Shown piece by piece: positions 34,763-44,770 of a DNA stretch of 64,000 nt. Source of the DNA: Ectocarpus siliculosus (lineage: Eukaryota > Sar > Phaeophyceae > Ectocarpales > Ectocarpaceae); contig FN648618.1 of assembly GCA_000310025.1 (NCBI GenBank), positions 40,427 to 104,426 of the forward strand. Direction: 5' to 3'. The position numbers were made by a program, and so were the translations under genes. The notes under the pieces were generated by a model. The model ran no database searches, was not told the origin of the DNA, and worked only from the letters and a program-made list of their open reading frames with translations. Position 1 is the stretch's first letter. Every line of letters starts with the position of its first letter.

Positions 34763-35510
34763 CTATTCTGGCGTCGCTTCCAACCAAGAGATGCGCTTGT
34801 ACTTTCTCCCGGCGGCCCATTCCCTAGCGGCAATATGCGCTTCCGGTATTTTGTGACACTTCGTGCACAGGATCAACGCCCGGTCTTTCCCCTTCCCACC
34901 CGTGCAAGTATCACACCAGCATACCCCACAAGTTCTAGTCCCAGTGTACGGACCGGCCGTCTTTTTGCAAGCCCCCCTACGGCACACACGGGGTGAACGT
35001 GCGCCGTTCACGAGGTACGACTCAAAAGGTTTCGTCGCGCGCCTCGCCCCATTCTCGGTGTGTCCTACATTACACAAGGACGTGACGTGATTCGCGAGCC
35101 TACGGTCCCACTCAACACGCTCCATCTTCATGGTTTTCTCGACGAGGGTTTGAAACTCGCGAAGCTCTGCCACCGTGAGGTCGCAACTGTCCGCCGCCGC
35201 GCCTCCCTGTGCGGCCTCCCCGGCGTCACTCAACCCCCCGTCTTGAGTCGCTGCCTCCAACGCCGCCGTACACTGCGTGGCTAGCACCTCAGCCCACTCG
35301 TAAAACAGGAGCCACGCCTTGCTGACAGCTTGAGCGAACTTTTGATCGAAGACACGCCTCCAGAAGAACGTTATCGGCCTGTGCGAATGGGCGTGGGCGC
35401 CTAGCCGCTTGTCCGCGACGTCGACGCCACCCATGTTCTTGACATGGTCCTTGAGAGCTAGTGGCTGCCCGCTCGACACTTTCTCGCCGTTGTTGTTCGC
35501 AGCTCGCTTC
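34763..35510 (-). CDS. piggyBac transposase, last exon (third Asp and Cys-rich tail)
   Basis: Begins after an acceptor (…ctttccag|G), completing a phase-2 codon from the previous exon. 'HVKNMGGVDVADKRLGAH' holds the third catalytic aspartate of the piggyBac family. The following segment 'RPITFFWRRVFDQKFAQA' is the typical trailing helix. The C-terminal 70 residues contain paired cysteines ('CGVCWCDTCTGG', 'LCTKCH') like the RING/PHD-like finger that binds terminal repeats in piggyBac proteins. It ends at TAG/TGA-type stop 34763. Confidence 0.8.
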
Positions 35511-35855
35511 CTGGAAAGATATGAAAAAAGAAGATCGGCGGAAGCGTCAGGTTGATCGGAAAATATAGTACGGTGGGTGATGCATATGTAACCCTAGCCC
35601 GTGCTGCAGGCAAAACAAACTTTCCATTTCACGATGGAAGTCTTTCACCTCCAGCAGAGAAGCATGCCCTCCCAAACCGCACTATATTTCCCCCATTGAT
35701 CATGCCGTACAACACACCGCCAACTTGTTTGGGAGAAAACCATTAAACAACTAATCTACTCATCACTTTATAGGGGCGACACGAACGGTACACAACGATT
35801 GGGTGCAGATCCGGGAGAAACTACCATCGCGGCGTAGTTTTGCGGTTGTACTCAC

Positions 35856-36324
35856 TCGTAAGCGAGAGGTTCCCACTCGTCCGCAAGTACATGCTTCGTC
35901 GACATCAGGTACACCTCCTGGGAGTCTATCCACTTGACGATCACGAGCTCGTCCGAGCGGGCCGTCAGCATTTGCCCACGCTCCGTCGCCGTCATGCCCT
36001 CCTTGGCCCAGAGGTAGTTGGCGAGCTCCACTCCGATGCGGTTGCCGCGTAGAGTCCCGACGGCGAAAATGTCCCGCGTAGCGAGGCATCGCAGCAGGGG
36101 TACTCCGGTGAAGAAGTTGTCCATGGCTACCGTAATACCCTTGCCAGTGATTTTGTTGGAGAAAGTCTCACACGCCTCGAGTAGGACGTGCATGACCGTG
36201 CGTGCCGACCGCCCAAGGGGGCAACTCGCATACGGCCTCAGCTTGATGTCGCCGATGAACCCGCCGTCGATGCTCTGGACGAAGCAGTAGCCGGAAGGGC
36301 AGCAAATAGCCCAGCATTTGATTC
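35856..36324 (-). CDS. piggyBac transposase, core exon (second Asp)
   Basis: Opens 'IKCWAICCPSGYCF' right after '…KPIKHG' of the preceding exon, reproducing the family's 'KPIKxGIKxW' junction. 'ITVAMDNFFTGVPLLRCL' carries the second catalytic aspartate; 'GTLRGNRIGVE' is the following conserved turn. Ends at a GTGAGT donor. Confidence 0.85.
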
Positions 36325-36872
36325 CTGGGCGGGAGCCGACGAAGGACAAAAAAAGAAAGAAAACGGGCACGTGAGTTGTCGCCATTGCTCCCTCACTGTA
36401 CAGTATGTCAAAGTTGACACAAGCGATGCACTTCAACTTTTGTTTGACACACCCGCAGGAATCTGTAAATGGTTCAATATTACCATTAAGTGTTTGGCGA
36501 ACTGTGCTTGCTGACGTCCGTTCGGAGGAAGGCTGGGAATGGACAATTATTTTTTCTGGTACTTCAACTCCCAGAGACAGCAGCACTGTGTAACTACATC
36601 GAGGGTGCTTGACTAATGTCAATACAACGTGGCGTGGTCATACCCTTTGCACGGAGTGAGGGTTCGGAGTGCAAGGGGTTCTCGACTCTGCACGATATGT
36701 TCTACAAGACCACCCTCATGGTTGTACACCAAAAAAACAAACAATAAGGCGAAAACGCAATGTTTACATGCAACGGTCTGAGAACCGATGATGCAACCGA
36801 CATTAGACACAAGAGATAAAGCCCCCCCCCCCCCCCCCCGCGATCTACTCGGATTCTCACTTTCAACCTCAC

Positions 36873-37018
36873 CGTGCTTGATAGGCTTCGCCATGTTGAA
36901 CCTCATGAGCGCGAACATCACTCTCGCCGTGCTCTTAACCATCTGCTCGTCGTACGACAGCCATGCGCCCGGTTCCACAAGCTCGCTCCAGCACTTGTTC
37001 AACACGTCCTCCAGCTTC
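36873..37018 (-). CDS. piggyBac transposase, exon with first catalytic Asp
   Basis: 146 nt between acceptor …cttggcag and donor GTGAGG. It reads 'WSELVEPGAWLSYDEQMVK' with the DEQM motif of the first catalytic aspartate. Phases on both sides match (2 in, 1 out). Confidence 0.8.
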
Positions 37019-37481
37019 CTGCCAAGAGTAGCAGATATTTTTTGTGGTCACATTCGAACGAGTCATCTTACACGGTCTGACGAAGGGCACACTTGTTTTG
37101 TCGGGAAACATTATACCGTCGAAACACAGCATGTGCCGAGCTACCCGGCATATGTTTTGGCCGGCGTCGTTATGGGCGTTTCACGCTCCGACAACGACAT
37201 ACACTTTATGCCAAAGCAGCTGCCCGTGGGCCTGAGGGGTCCGTTTTCATGCACTTCATATGAGGGGATGGGTAGCACATTGGAGAGGGGGAAGAGAGCG
37301 AGAAAAGCTGTTTGCTGTGTGTATCTTTCTTAGTTTTATTATTCGACACACACACTCCCTTCCCGCAACCCCTCGTGTCCTACGAATAGTAGAGTATTCT
37401 ATTTTAGGGGTCGATCCTCTGTTTTGTTATTGCGACGTTTCCTCTAGTACCTAATTAGTTATTTTTCACGTTTGGGGAATA

Positions 37482-37779
37482 TGTTAAGGAGTGTGGCTGC
37501 TAGCTTGAATAGGGTACATCTTATTTCTTGATAGGATGTGGGTCGGTCCCAGGAGGTATACCCTTCAGACACCTACCCTCTCAAAGTTTGTCTAGTCTGC
37601 GTACCCCCCTGAGGTGAAGTTGGATCCCCACTTCACCTCAGACCCTTGCTGATCGTCTCTCAGCAATAACGAGCAACTTTCCCATCTCAACATGGTCGTG
37701 GACAAGCGTGTCAACGACAGAACCTACCTTCATCTATCTCTAGGAGCAAGCTACCGCCCACGGCTTCACCTCCTTTAAA
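37482..37779 (+). repeat. 5' LTR
   Basis: 298 bp, starting TGTTAAGGAG and ending CTCCTTTAAA, so its ends are imperfect inverted repeats. It differs from the 3' LTR by about ten substitutions and carries 12 extra bases near 37603-37614. It should contain the promoter; I see no clear TATA box. Confidence 0.9.
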
Positions 37780-37781
37780 CT

Positions 37782-37800
37782 TGGCGTCAGCTGGCATTAC
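37782..37800 (+). promoter_or_regulatory. candidate primer-binding site
   Basis: TGGCGTCAGCTGG starts two bases after the 5' LTR, the position and TGG start expected for a tRNA-primed minus-strand origin. I cannot say which tRNA would match. Confidence 0.45.
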
Positions 37801-37811
37801 ACGGTAAGCGG

Positions 37812-38862
37812 GTGCTGGACGCGGCCTCAACACTGCTGTGTGTTGTTGTCACGCTTTCTTCACAATCACTGGGTTGTCTGTTATTTGGTCTCACCACCCA
37901 CGAGAATCTAGACTTAGCCTCTGCTTCTTCTCCTGTAGAGATGCTGGCTTGCGATGCTTTTGCTACGCGTCCGCGGGACTGGGACCTTGCGAAGGATGCG
38001 CGCCCCGGCGGTCATCGCGATGTTGTGGGTGATCTTTCCTACTTTCGCCGCCCCTCCCAAGCTATTTTGTCTGCATCGTCGGTCCATGAAGTTATTTCGG
38101 TGGCGGATACGCTTTGCATGCAGCAACCGGAGCTGCTGACTTTGTGTAGGGGGACTCGAGATGGCAGCATGCTTCCCACGTCCGCTACCTCCTCTACTGC
38201 ATTCATGCCGGCGTACCGGCCGATGTCCGCGGATTTCCCTGTGGTGCTCTCCGATTTGACTCCGCTTGTTTCGTCGTGGAGAGCGTTGTGCGCACACAAA
38301 TTGGGTGTCAGCCGCCCCACCAGCCTTCCTTCCATTTTTCGCAAACACATGGCAATTGGTTTGGGGAATCGTTCACCGTCAAGGCCTTTGAATTGGAAAC
38401 CTTTCAACAGCACAAACCCACAGCGGTCTTTGGTCGCACTTCGGCTCCAGTTGCAGAGAAACGCCGTGCTGCTCTGCGTGTGTTTTGGTCGGACAATCTC
38501 GTGTCTCCATCTAATACGGGTCCTTTTGTACTAGCTTCCACTGCTGTCTATGCGTGGCATGGTGTGCTTTTGGACGCTTTTTCTGCTTGGTTGGATCCGC
38601 TTCAACCTCATGTGCACCAAGCTTTTATCACCGGGCGTATGCTATCCTGTGGGTATCTCCGTTTTTCGCGTGGACCTCGGTTTACTTCTCCCGCGCTTGC
38701 ACCCACCTTTACTGTTTCTGCTGCAATCGGTTCTGCTGCCGCAACTGCGGTTGGGGGTGACACATCTGCTGTTTCTGGCCGTACTGACCTTTCCGAAATC
38801 GATAGTAGCTACCCTTCTGGCCCTGTCTTTGTCAAAAAAGAGAACAACTGTCGAGCGGCCAT
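37812..38862 (+). CDS. retrotransposon 5' coding region, frameshifted, function unknown
   Basis: Protein-like sequence runs in one frame from about 37940 to 38270 ('SVADTLCMQQPELLTLC', 'YRPMSADFPVVLSDLTP'). It then continues in another frame to about 38860 ('FELETFQQHKPTAVFG', 'LASTAVYAWHGVLLDAF'). A diverged copy of the first part is present at 54590-54915 on the other strand, and both copies keep the same peptide phrases. That supports genuine coding history. I recognise no domain. It precedes the usual Gag and is not normal for gypsy elements. Confidence 0.45.
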
Positions 38863-40694
38863 GTGGAATTGCTGGACGGCAATGAGGAAATCCTGGACTA
38901 CGAAGCCGAGGGCGAGGCTTCCACCGCGGAGCAGTTTCCAGTGGCCGGGAAGAGAGACGAGAGCGGGTTCGCACCCGGCGCGCCCACAGTTGAGGACCTG
39001 CTGGACAACATCGCCACGGCGGATCCGGCGGACCTGGAGCAGGCATACAACGCTGGACGGATCTCTCTGCAGGACGTTGTCGGGGCAGCTCGTTTGTCCT
39101 CCGATTCCCCCATCTACGTTCGTCCTTTCCCGCTCCCTCAGGAAGCCACACTGCTGCACTTGCCGCAAAAGGAGTTCGAGGCTTATCAAGACTTGAACGA
39201 GATGTGGTGCCGAGGTCTGGCCAGCAAGGTAGCGGAGGCGCAAGCGCGGAAGCAGGAGGAGGAGCGTGAGGCTGTCCTGGCTGCTGCTGCGAGGAAGCAG
39301 GAGGAGGAGCGTGAGGCTGCTCTGGCTGCGGCTGCGAGGAAGCAGGAGAGGAGCGTGAGGCAGCTCTGGCTGCTGGTGCGAGGAAACAGGAGGAGGCGGA
39401 AGAGAGGAAGCAGGCGGAGGAGCGTGAGGCTGCTCGGGCTGCTGCGCAGAAGAAGGCGGAACTGGCGGCGCGCGAGAAGTATGTCCAAGCTGTTCGGGCG
39501 AAGCAGGGGGCGCTCCGATCACGGCTGGAGGACCTGGAGCAACGCCCGCAAGCTTCGGCTTTGCCTTCGCCCCCCCCCCATCGTCGTGTCATTCCCCCTC
39601 TCAAATCCCAGGCGACCTCTCGTCTTCGGAGCACAAGTTGGCAAGAGGGGACCGGGCAGGAGGTGGCTGCGGCTCAGAAGTTTTCCGTGACGCTGGATGG
39701 ACCGGCCGGGGATGCCGACGGCGTGTCGGCCGACGCAGCCACAAAGTACAAATTTCGCATGAATGACACGGCGTTCCTGTCCCGCCCCCTAGAGACGCCT
39801 ACAGACGTGGTCACCTTCCATGATGCCGACAGAACTGGCGCCCTTTTCCCGTGGGCCGGCATTCAACAGATCGTGTGTGACCAGTATCCTAATTCCTATG
39901 CTGAAGTTGGCTTTGCGCACATTGTGTCAAGCCCCTTCCTCGACCAGCTTGAGCCTTCCCTGCAACAGGGCGTGTTTCGGCTCGTATCTGCTCTCCGTCG
40001 GGCTTCATTCACCGAAGGTCCTCAGGGAACGTCGGTGGTGGTCCGCAATGGGGGAATCCGGCTGCCTCTGGCTCGTACTGCCACTGCGCACGACTTTCAG
40101 CATGATCTGCAGCTCCCCCAGCAGGATTCTGCACGACATGCCTATGCTTCTGGAGGGAAGAAGGATTACAGTCGGTCGGCGGCTCCTGCATCCACGAACC
40201 GGAGGAACCGTTTGGGTGACCAAGCTCCCACGGCCAAGAGCGGGACGACCGAGCGCCACCGTTTCGACCCATCTTCGCGAGGGCGCGGTGTCGGAGATGG
40301 CGGGCGGGGGCACGCGGGAGCCCAGCTTCCCAGATCTTCGTCGACGCGTCGCCACCGCCGGAGCCGGAGCCGGAGCACAGACCGTCAGCAACGCCACGCG
40401 CCTTCGTCTCGGCGTAACGCAGCCGGAGCGGCGAACACGGCGAGAGCAACACGCCTTCGAGTAGGCGTAGCCGCAGCCGGACCCAGACGAGGAGCGGGGG
40501 CAACAGCAGGGCGACCAGCTCGGACAGCGGTCGAGGTGGCAAAGGGAGAAGGAAATCAGGTCAAGGTAACAGGCAAGTGCAGTATGATCGGCGTCATCTT
40601 CATAGCTCTGGGTTGTTGGGGGAAAACAAGGATGCTTCAGAAGACGGTTCCCTCTGTTCTTCGCCACTTGTTTTGCGCCCCCTCGCTGATGTAG
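38863..40694 (+). pseudogene. retrotransposon ORF with coiled-coil repeats, one 1-nt deletion
   Basis: The frame opens around 38863 with an acidic region ('TVEDLLDNIATADPADLEQA'), then a coiled coil built of 15-residue repeats of the type KQEEEREAALAAAAR. A 1-nt deletion in the third 45-nt unit (about 39349) shifts the frame. The other frame continues the coil ('AEERKQAEEREAARAAAQKK') and then a folded-looking domain with 'YKFRMNDTAFLSRPLETPTD' and 'QIVCDQYPNSYAEVGF'. The tail is rich in Arg, Ser and Gly (RS-like), suited to RNA binding. It ends at 40694, overlapping the next ORF by 118 nt. I do not recognise the domain; a second Gag-like structural protein is possible. Confidence 0.5.
39244..39446 (+). 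repeat. 45-nt coding minisatellite
   Basis: Units begin at 39244, 39289, 39334 and 39378 ('gcgaggaagcaggaggagg' type). The third unit is 44 nt, so a single-base deletion there causes the frameshift in the coiled-coil ORF. Confidence 0.85.
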
Positions 40695-42733
40695 GACAGC
40701 CGCCCGTGTCTACCTTGGCGTTCAAACTTGCCAACATGCAACTTCGTGAACACTCATCCGCGGTGAAAAGCCATGCCCCTACACATACCGTTGTGGATCA
40801 TCCCACATCTTCCTTGCCTTTGGACGAACGTGTTGACTCACCACGCCATGCTGCATCACACACCTCGACTTCGGCTTCCCGTATTGAAATGCTGTTGGAA
40901 CAAGTGCTCACTCTTCTGCGAGCGCAAAAGCCTGGCCAAGTTGTGGATGCTGCTGCCGACCCGAATGTACCACCTCCTGTGCCCTCGAACGCCCCTAGCA
41001 TGCCACTTTCTGCCCCATCTTTTTCGTCACGAACGCATTTGGCACCGCTGCAAGACCACGCTTTGACTTCCTCGGGAGTTCGTCTAGGGTACGAGGTTCG
41101 TGAAGAGACGGCTGCCGGGGCCACGTCAGGGTCATCGTCATCAGCCACGAGGTCGGCGTCCATACCTGTCGGACCTGCGGTGGTGCCATCAGCGTCGACC
41201 GCCCCAGCTCTGTCGCAACAGCCTTTGGTGGTGCCCCCCCCCCTCCAGCATACGTCTATCCTGATCGATCCTGGCTCGGCGACCGGCCAAATCGTCGCGT
41301 CACCGGCCCACGCGACATCGCCGTTGCCTCAGGATGATGCTAGCTTGCCTTTGTCTTCCACGGGAGCGAGAACGAGGCAGGAGGCTCTGGACGCCGCAGA
41401 CGCCGCTGCAGCGGAGGCCGCCACCATCCGCATTCAAGACAAGATGGACAAGCTGAGACCGGAACAACTCGATAGTGTCACACGCTTGCCCCTTGGTCCT
41501 GATCCCGATGAATTTGCTCGTTTCGCGTCTAGCTGCAAGGGCGTGGTCACAAAGATCCTCAACAAAAGCGACGTCAAGCGCAAGCAAACTTTCAATTCCT
41601 CCACCTGGGTCACCGGATGGCTTCCGTTGTTGCGCAAACGTGTTCGTGCTGCTGTCGTTGAAGGCCAAACCACCAACCGTACCACGCTGGAATTTCTTGA
41701 TGCCACTTTCCTCCAGGTAGAAAACCATCTGCGCAAGGAACCGGCCGGGCCCTCGACGTACGCGTTCTTCATCCAGAAATTGGCGGCTGCCTGGGACACT
41801 CAAGCCAATAGCTCGGGGATTGATCGTCTTCGTAGTTTTGGCGTGTCCACCGGCGAGGCTTACGGAGAATACATTCGTCGCTATAAGGCTCTGGCCGTGA
41901 CCGTCATGGTTTCTCACCACGCGTTCAAGCCTTCGGATGCGCAAGTGCAGATAGCTGTTCGAGACTCCATGTTGAAGCAGTTTCCCGTAGTGTCTGGACA
42001 GGTGTACAAGGATGAGCAGCTCTCCATGGAAGCCCCTTTTGGGCGACATGCTTCGTGTTTGGACGATGTGTGGGATGTGTTGGACAAGCGTGCTTTCGCG
42101 CACACGGCGGTGGTGCATGGAGACGATTTCTTTTCGGTATCTTCCACGAATGCTAGGAGTTCGTCTGCTGTTTCGCGTGCTGTAGCTTCTTCGGCGTTGT
42201 GTTCGTCGGTGACCCCTTCGTGGAGCCGAGGTTCTTCGGCTGCTGTGATGAGTGTTGACCCTCTACCTAATGATGATCGGGACCCTTTGCTGTTGCACTA
42301 CAGCGACTGGCCGTTGCAAGGACACTTCCAAGAGGTGTACAATGTCGCTAGTGAGATGGCTCTAACCAAGAATGATCCGCCATTGTTCACCCCCTTGGTC
42401 TCGGCTAAAGACCGCCGCAACGCGCTTCGGCTGTACAAGGGCAAGTGCCTCAACTGCTTAGGAGAAGACCACTCCTTCAAATCCTGTACTCGTGGTTTCA
42501 TTAACGCCACAGGCCTGCTTCACAATGACATCAAGCTCTGCATGGAAAAAGATCCCACACTTTGGAGTCGGTGGAAAAAGCGCATGACCTCGTATAGACG
42601 CCCTGCAGGACGCAACCCACCCCGTAATCACTCCTCGGGACGCGCCCGCCGCTCATCTGACACATCGGAGATGAAACAGTCCTTACACACAGAATCCTCG
42701 TCGGAGACTTCCACTTCGGCTAAATGGGGCTGA
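40577..42733 (+). CDS. gag: Gag polyprotein with CCHC zinc knuckle
   Basis: An open frame of 718 codons. Residues 1-290 are Ser/Pro/Ala-rich and low complexity. Residues about 300-480 form a helical region with 'VVTKILNKSDVKRKQTFNSS' and 'GEAYGEYIRRYKALAVTVMV' that has the look of a retrotransposon capsid. Near residue 623 is C-X2-C-X4-H-X4-C ('CLNCLGEDHSFKSC'), the nucleocapsid zinc knuckle. A Ser/Arg-rich tail follows. The true start is uncertain, because the frame is open before the zinc-knuckle protein needs it and the upstream ORF overlaps. It ends at TGA 42731-42733, followed by a second in-frame TGA five codons later, after which the same frame reopens as the NADAR ORF. Confidence 0.8.
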   Translation: MQYDRRHLHSSGLLGENKDASEDGSLCSSPLVLRPLADVGQPPVSTLAFKLANMQLREHSSAVKSHAPTHTVVDHPTSSLPLDERVDSPRHAASHTSTSASRIEMLLEQVLTLLRAQKPGQVVDAAADPNVPPPVPSNAPSMPLSAPSFSSRTHLAPLQDHALTSSGVRLGYEVREETAAGATSGSSSSATRSASIPVGPAVVPSASTAPALSQQPLVVPPPLQHTSILIDPGSATGQIVASPAHATSPLPQDDASLPLSSTGARTRQEALDAADAAAAEAATIRIQDKMDKLRPEQLDSVTRLPLGPDPDEFARFASSCKGVVTKILNKSDVKRKQTFNSSTWVTGWLPLLRKRVRAAVVEGQTTNRTTLEFLDATFLQVENHLRKEPAGPSTYAFFIQKLAAAWDTQANSSGIDRLRSFGVSTGEAYGEYIRRYKALAVTVMVSHHAFKPSDAQVQIAVRDSMLKQFPVVSGQVYKDEQLSMEAPFGRHASCLDDVWDVLDKRAFAHTAVVHGDDFFSVSSTNARSSSAVSRAVASSALCSSVTPSWSRGSSAAVMSVDPLPNDDRDPLLLHYSDWPLQGHFQEVYNVASEMALTKNDPPLFTPLVSAKDRRNALRLYKGKCLNCLGEDHSFKSCTRGFINATGLLHNDIKLCMEKDPTLWSRWKKRMTSYRRPAGRNPPRNHSSGRARRSSDTSEMKQSLHTESSSETSTSAKWG

Positions 42734-42796
42734 GAGGGTAAGAAATGACATGCCGATGGCGGAGTTCAGCCGGTACTACCGTCAACAGCAACCACC

Positions 42797-44464
42797 GTGC
42801 ACCCTTTTGAAGTCTCCCAAGATGTTCATGTACAGCCTACTTCTTTGGATACTACCCACGTCCCTAAACCACATCTAGTTTCTCGGCCCGCCTCCTCGTC
42901 GCCCGCCTCATCGTCTGCTGGTATTGGACATGACAAACGCACTCCGGCACAACCTTTGTGGTGTGGGCGACAGGGAGGTGAGACGTCGAGCGGTTCACCC
43001 CTGCTCACCTCGTCGTCTCGGGTTACAGAAGGAACAAGAACCTCGTCTACTACTGTTCGTCAAGACTCTCCTGGTGTTGTCAGCCGGGCCTCTTCTCGGA
43101 TCGCACACGAGCCTTCTTCTACACTCGTCGGGGACCCCATCGATTCTCCTTCTCTTTCGCAGCTTTCGTTGTCTTCGACCGTCCGCTGCCCCCGTGTGAC
43201 AGCACCTGATACGAATGCGTCTTCCTCTGCTGCCCACCACGTGCTGGCTGCACCACTGCCATCGGGATCGGATGGTAGTGCCCACCATTCTGTGGAAAGT
43301 TCGGCTCCTTTGTCACGGGGGAGTAGTCCAGAGCGCCCTGCGTCCATTCAAAAACATCCGTCTACCGCAGGAATGACTTCTCCTAACGAACAGGTCTCTA
43401 ATAGCCGAATGGCCTCTGCTAACATTGACCTCGCCAGAGCCGCCGCCCGTAGGCCGCCCTCCGGAACATGGACCGGAGCGACTTCGCCCGCTCCTCCCTC
43501 GCTTTCTGGGTCCTCCCCGTCGGAGATGAAGACCCGTCCGCTTGGCCCACCCCCGCCCTTGCCTGGTGCCCGCTCTTTGCCCCTCCGCCCTGCACCGGCT
43601 CCGCCGTTTGATGACAAATGCGAGTACGCTTCGGATGACGTCCTCCTCTTCTGGAAACCTCCGTCTGTGTTCTCGCAGTGGACTCCCTCGGCTTTTGACG
43701 TATTGGGGGTACGTTATTCATGTGGTGAGCTATTTATGATGTCTGAAAAAGCGAAGTTGTTCGGGGATATGACGTCGTATGACAAAATCATGGCTGCAAC
43801 AGATCCCAAGGCACACAAGTACTTGGGTCGTAACGTACGTCCTTTCGACTATGCTGAAGGGGATCGTCGTCGAGAAGAGATCGTGCTTACGGGGTCGTAT
43901 GCCAAATTTGCTCAAAACCATGACATGAAACAACATTTACTGGAGACGGGTACCCGCCTCTTTGCGGAAGCCAGCCCCTTCGATCGTGTTTGGAGTATCG
44001 GCATGTCTGCATGTTTTCCGAAAGCTAGCATTTCATCCAAGTGGGCGTCTAGCGGTAAAAACTTGTTGGGAAAAGCTTTGATGGAAGTTCGGCGCATATT
44101 GCGTGATCATCCCCTGTCTGGCGAAACTCTCCCTGCCTCCACTTCTCCCACTCCCCCCATTTCGCAGCCTCCTCCCCACGGCCGTAGACGCATCCGCGAG
44201 GTTGCTACCGCGGCCGGTTCGTCGTCACGGGAGGACCGGGGTGAAGACCCAGCTTGTCTCCGTTTGGACGCTCCGGGGGACCGTGCTCCTGGTGTTCATG
44301 TCGTGGCCTCGACCTCCGCTTGTGCAGACCAACCTCCTCTTCTGGAACAAGGGCCCGATCTGGTCGGCGGCACGCTCCTGTTGGACTCGGACTCATACAC
44401 CACCCGGGTTCTGCTGCATGGAGGACCTACAGCCACTTCTCAACTCGCGCGAGTGGCCTGCTAG
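42797..44464 (+). CDS. NADAR (YbiA-like, DUF1768) domain ORF inside the retrotransposon
   Basis: An intact frame of 555 codons in the Gag frame. Residues 1-270 are Ser/Pro-rich linker. Residues about 281-436 match the NADAR fold: 'LLFWKPPSVFSQWTPSAFDV', 'YSCGELFMMSEKAKLFGD', 'AHKYLGRNVRPFDYAEGDRR', 'YAKFAQNHDMKQHLLETG', 'FAEASPFDRVWSIGMS' and 'KNLLGKALMEVRRILR'. These keep the conserved Glu (GEL), KA.LFGD, KF.QN, LL.TG, EASP.D..W and N.LG..LM.VR. NADAR enzymes are glycosidases that remove ADP-ribose-linked bases or adducts. The frame has no early ATG (42797 is a GTG), so it is probably made as a Gag extension. It overlaps the protease frame by about 200 nt at its end. Confidence 0.8.
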   Translation: MHPFEVSQDVHVQPTSLDTTHVPKPHLVSRPASSSPASSSAGIGHDKRTPAQPLWCGRQGGETSSGSPLLTSSSRVTEGTRTSSTTVRQDSPGVVSRASSRIAHEPSSTLVGDPIDSPSLSQLSLSSTVRCPRVTAPDTNASSSAAHHVLAAPLPSGSDGSAHHSVESSAPLSRGSSPERPASIQKHPSTAGMTSPNEQVSNSRMASANIDLARAAARRPPSGTWTGATSPAPPSLSGSSPSEMKTRPLGPPPPLPGARSLPLRPAPAPPFDDKCEYASDDVLLFWKPPSVFSQWTPSAFDVLGVRYSCGELFMMSEKAKLFGDMTSYDKIMAATDPKAHKYLGRNVRPFDYAEGDRRREEIVLTGSYAKFAQNHDMKQHLLETGTRLFAEASPFDRVWSIGMSACFPKASISSKWASSGKNLLGKALMEVRRILRDHPLSGETLPASTSPTPPISQPPPHGRRRIREVATAAGSSSREDRGEDPACLRLDAPGDRAPGVHVVASTSACADQPPLLEQGPDLVGGTLLLDSDSYTTRVLLHGGPTATSQLARVAC

Positions 44465-44770
44465 ACTCTGGGTCTCCTGCGTCTTTCGTGTCCGACTCCG
44501 TGGTCACCGCCATGATAGCTGCTGGAGCCCTGACAGCTGGCAGCGTTCGTGTTTCGCCCTCTCGTCGTTGGGTGGGTTTGGTGATGGACCCGCCCTTGTG
44601 ACCACTCGGTCAGTTCGTCTCACCGTTAATTTTCTTCATGGAGAGCGAGCTACCGCTTCTTTTGGCGGTCTGGGCCTGCGTTGTTCCAGATGCCGCCATG
44701 GGGCACGCCGTGGTTCTGGGTCGTGATAGCTGGATGCGGTTCAACTCTCGAGTGTTCACCACCCTCCCCC
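44440..44770 (+). pseudogene. retropepsin-like aspartic protease, frameshifted
   Basis: 'LLDSGSPASFVSDSVV' at 44458-44505 is a DSG active site in the usual hydrophobic-D-S/T-G-A/S setting. 'VRLTVNFLHGERATASF' near 44610-44660 and 'AVVLGRDSWMRF' near 44704-44745 fit the flap region and the hhLG-D motif. These three pieces lie in frames 1, 0 and 1, with a stop at 44599-44601, so at least two indels have broken the gene. The DSG frame overlaps the NADAR ORF end, so a -1 shift would link them in an intact relative. Confidence 0.6.

Noticed and set aside
38642-39634. 330-codon minus-strand ORF opposite the retrotransposon coiled coil
   Set aside because: It is the antisense of the 45-nt coding repeat; its Ala/Ser/Pro content is a mirror of that repeat.
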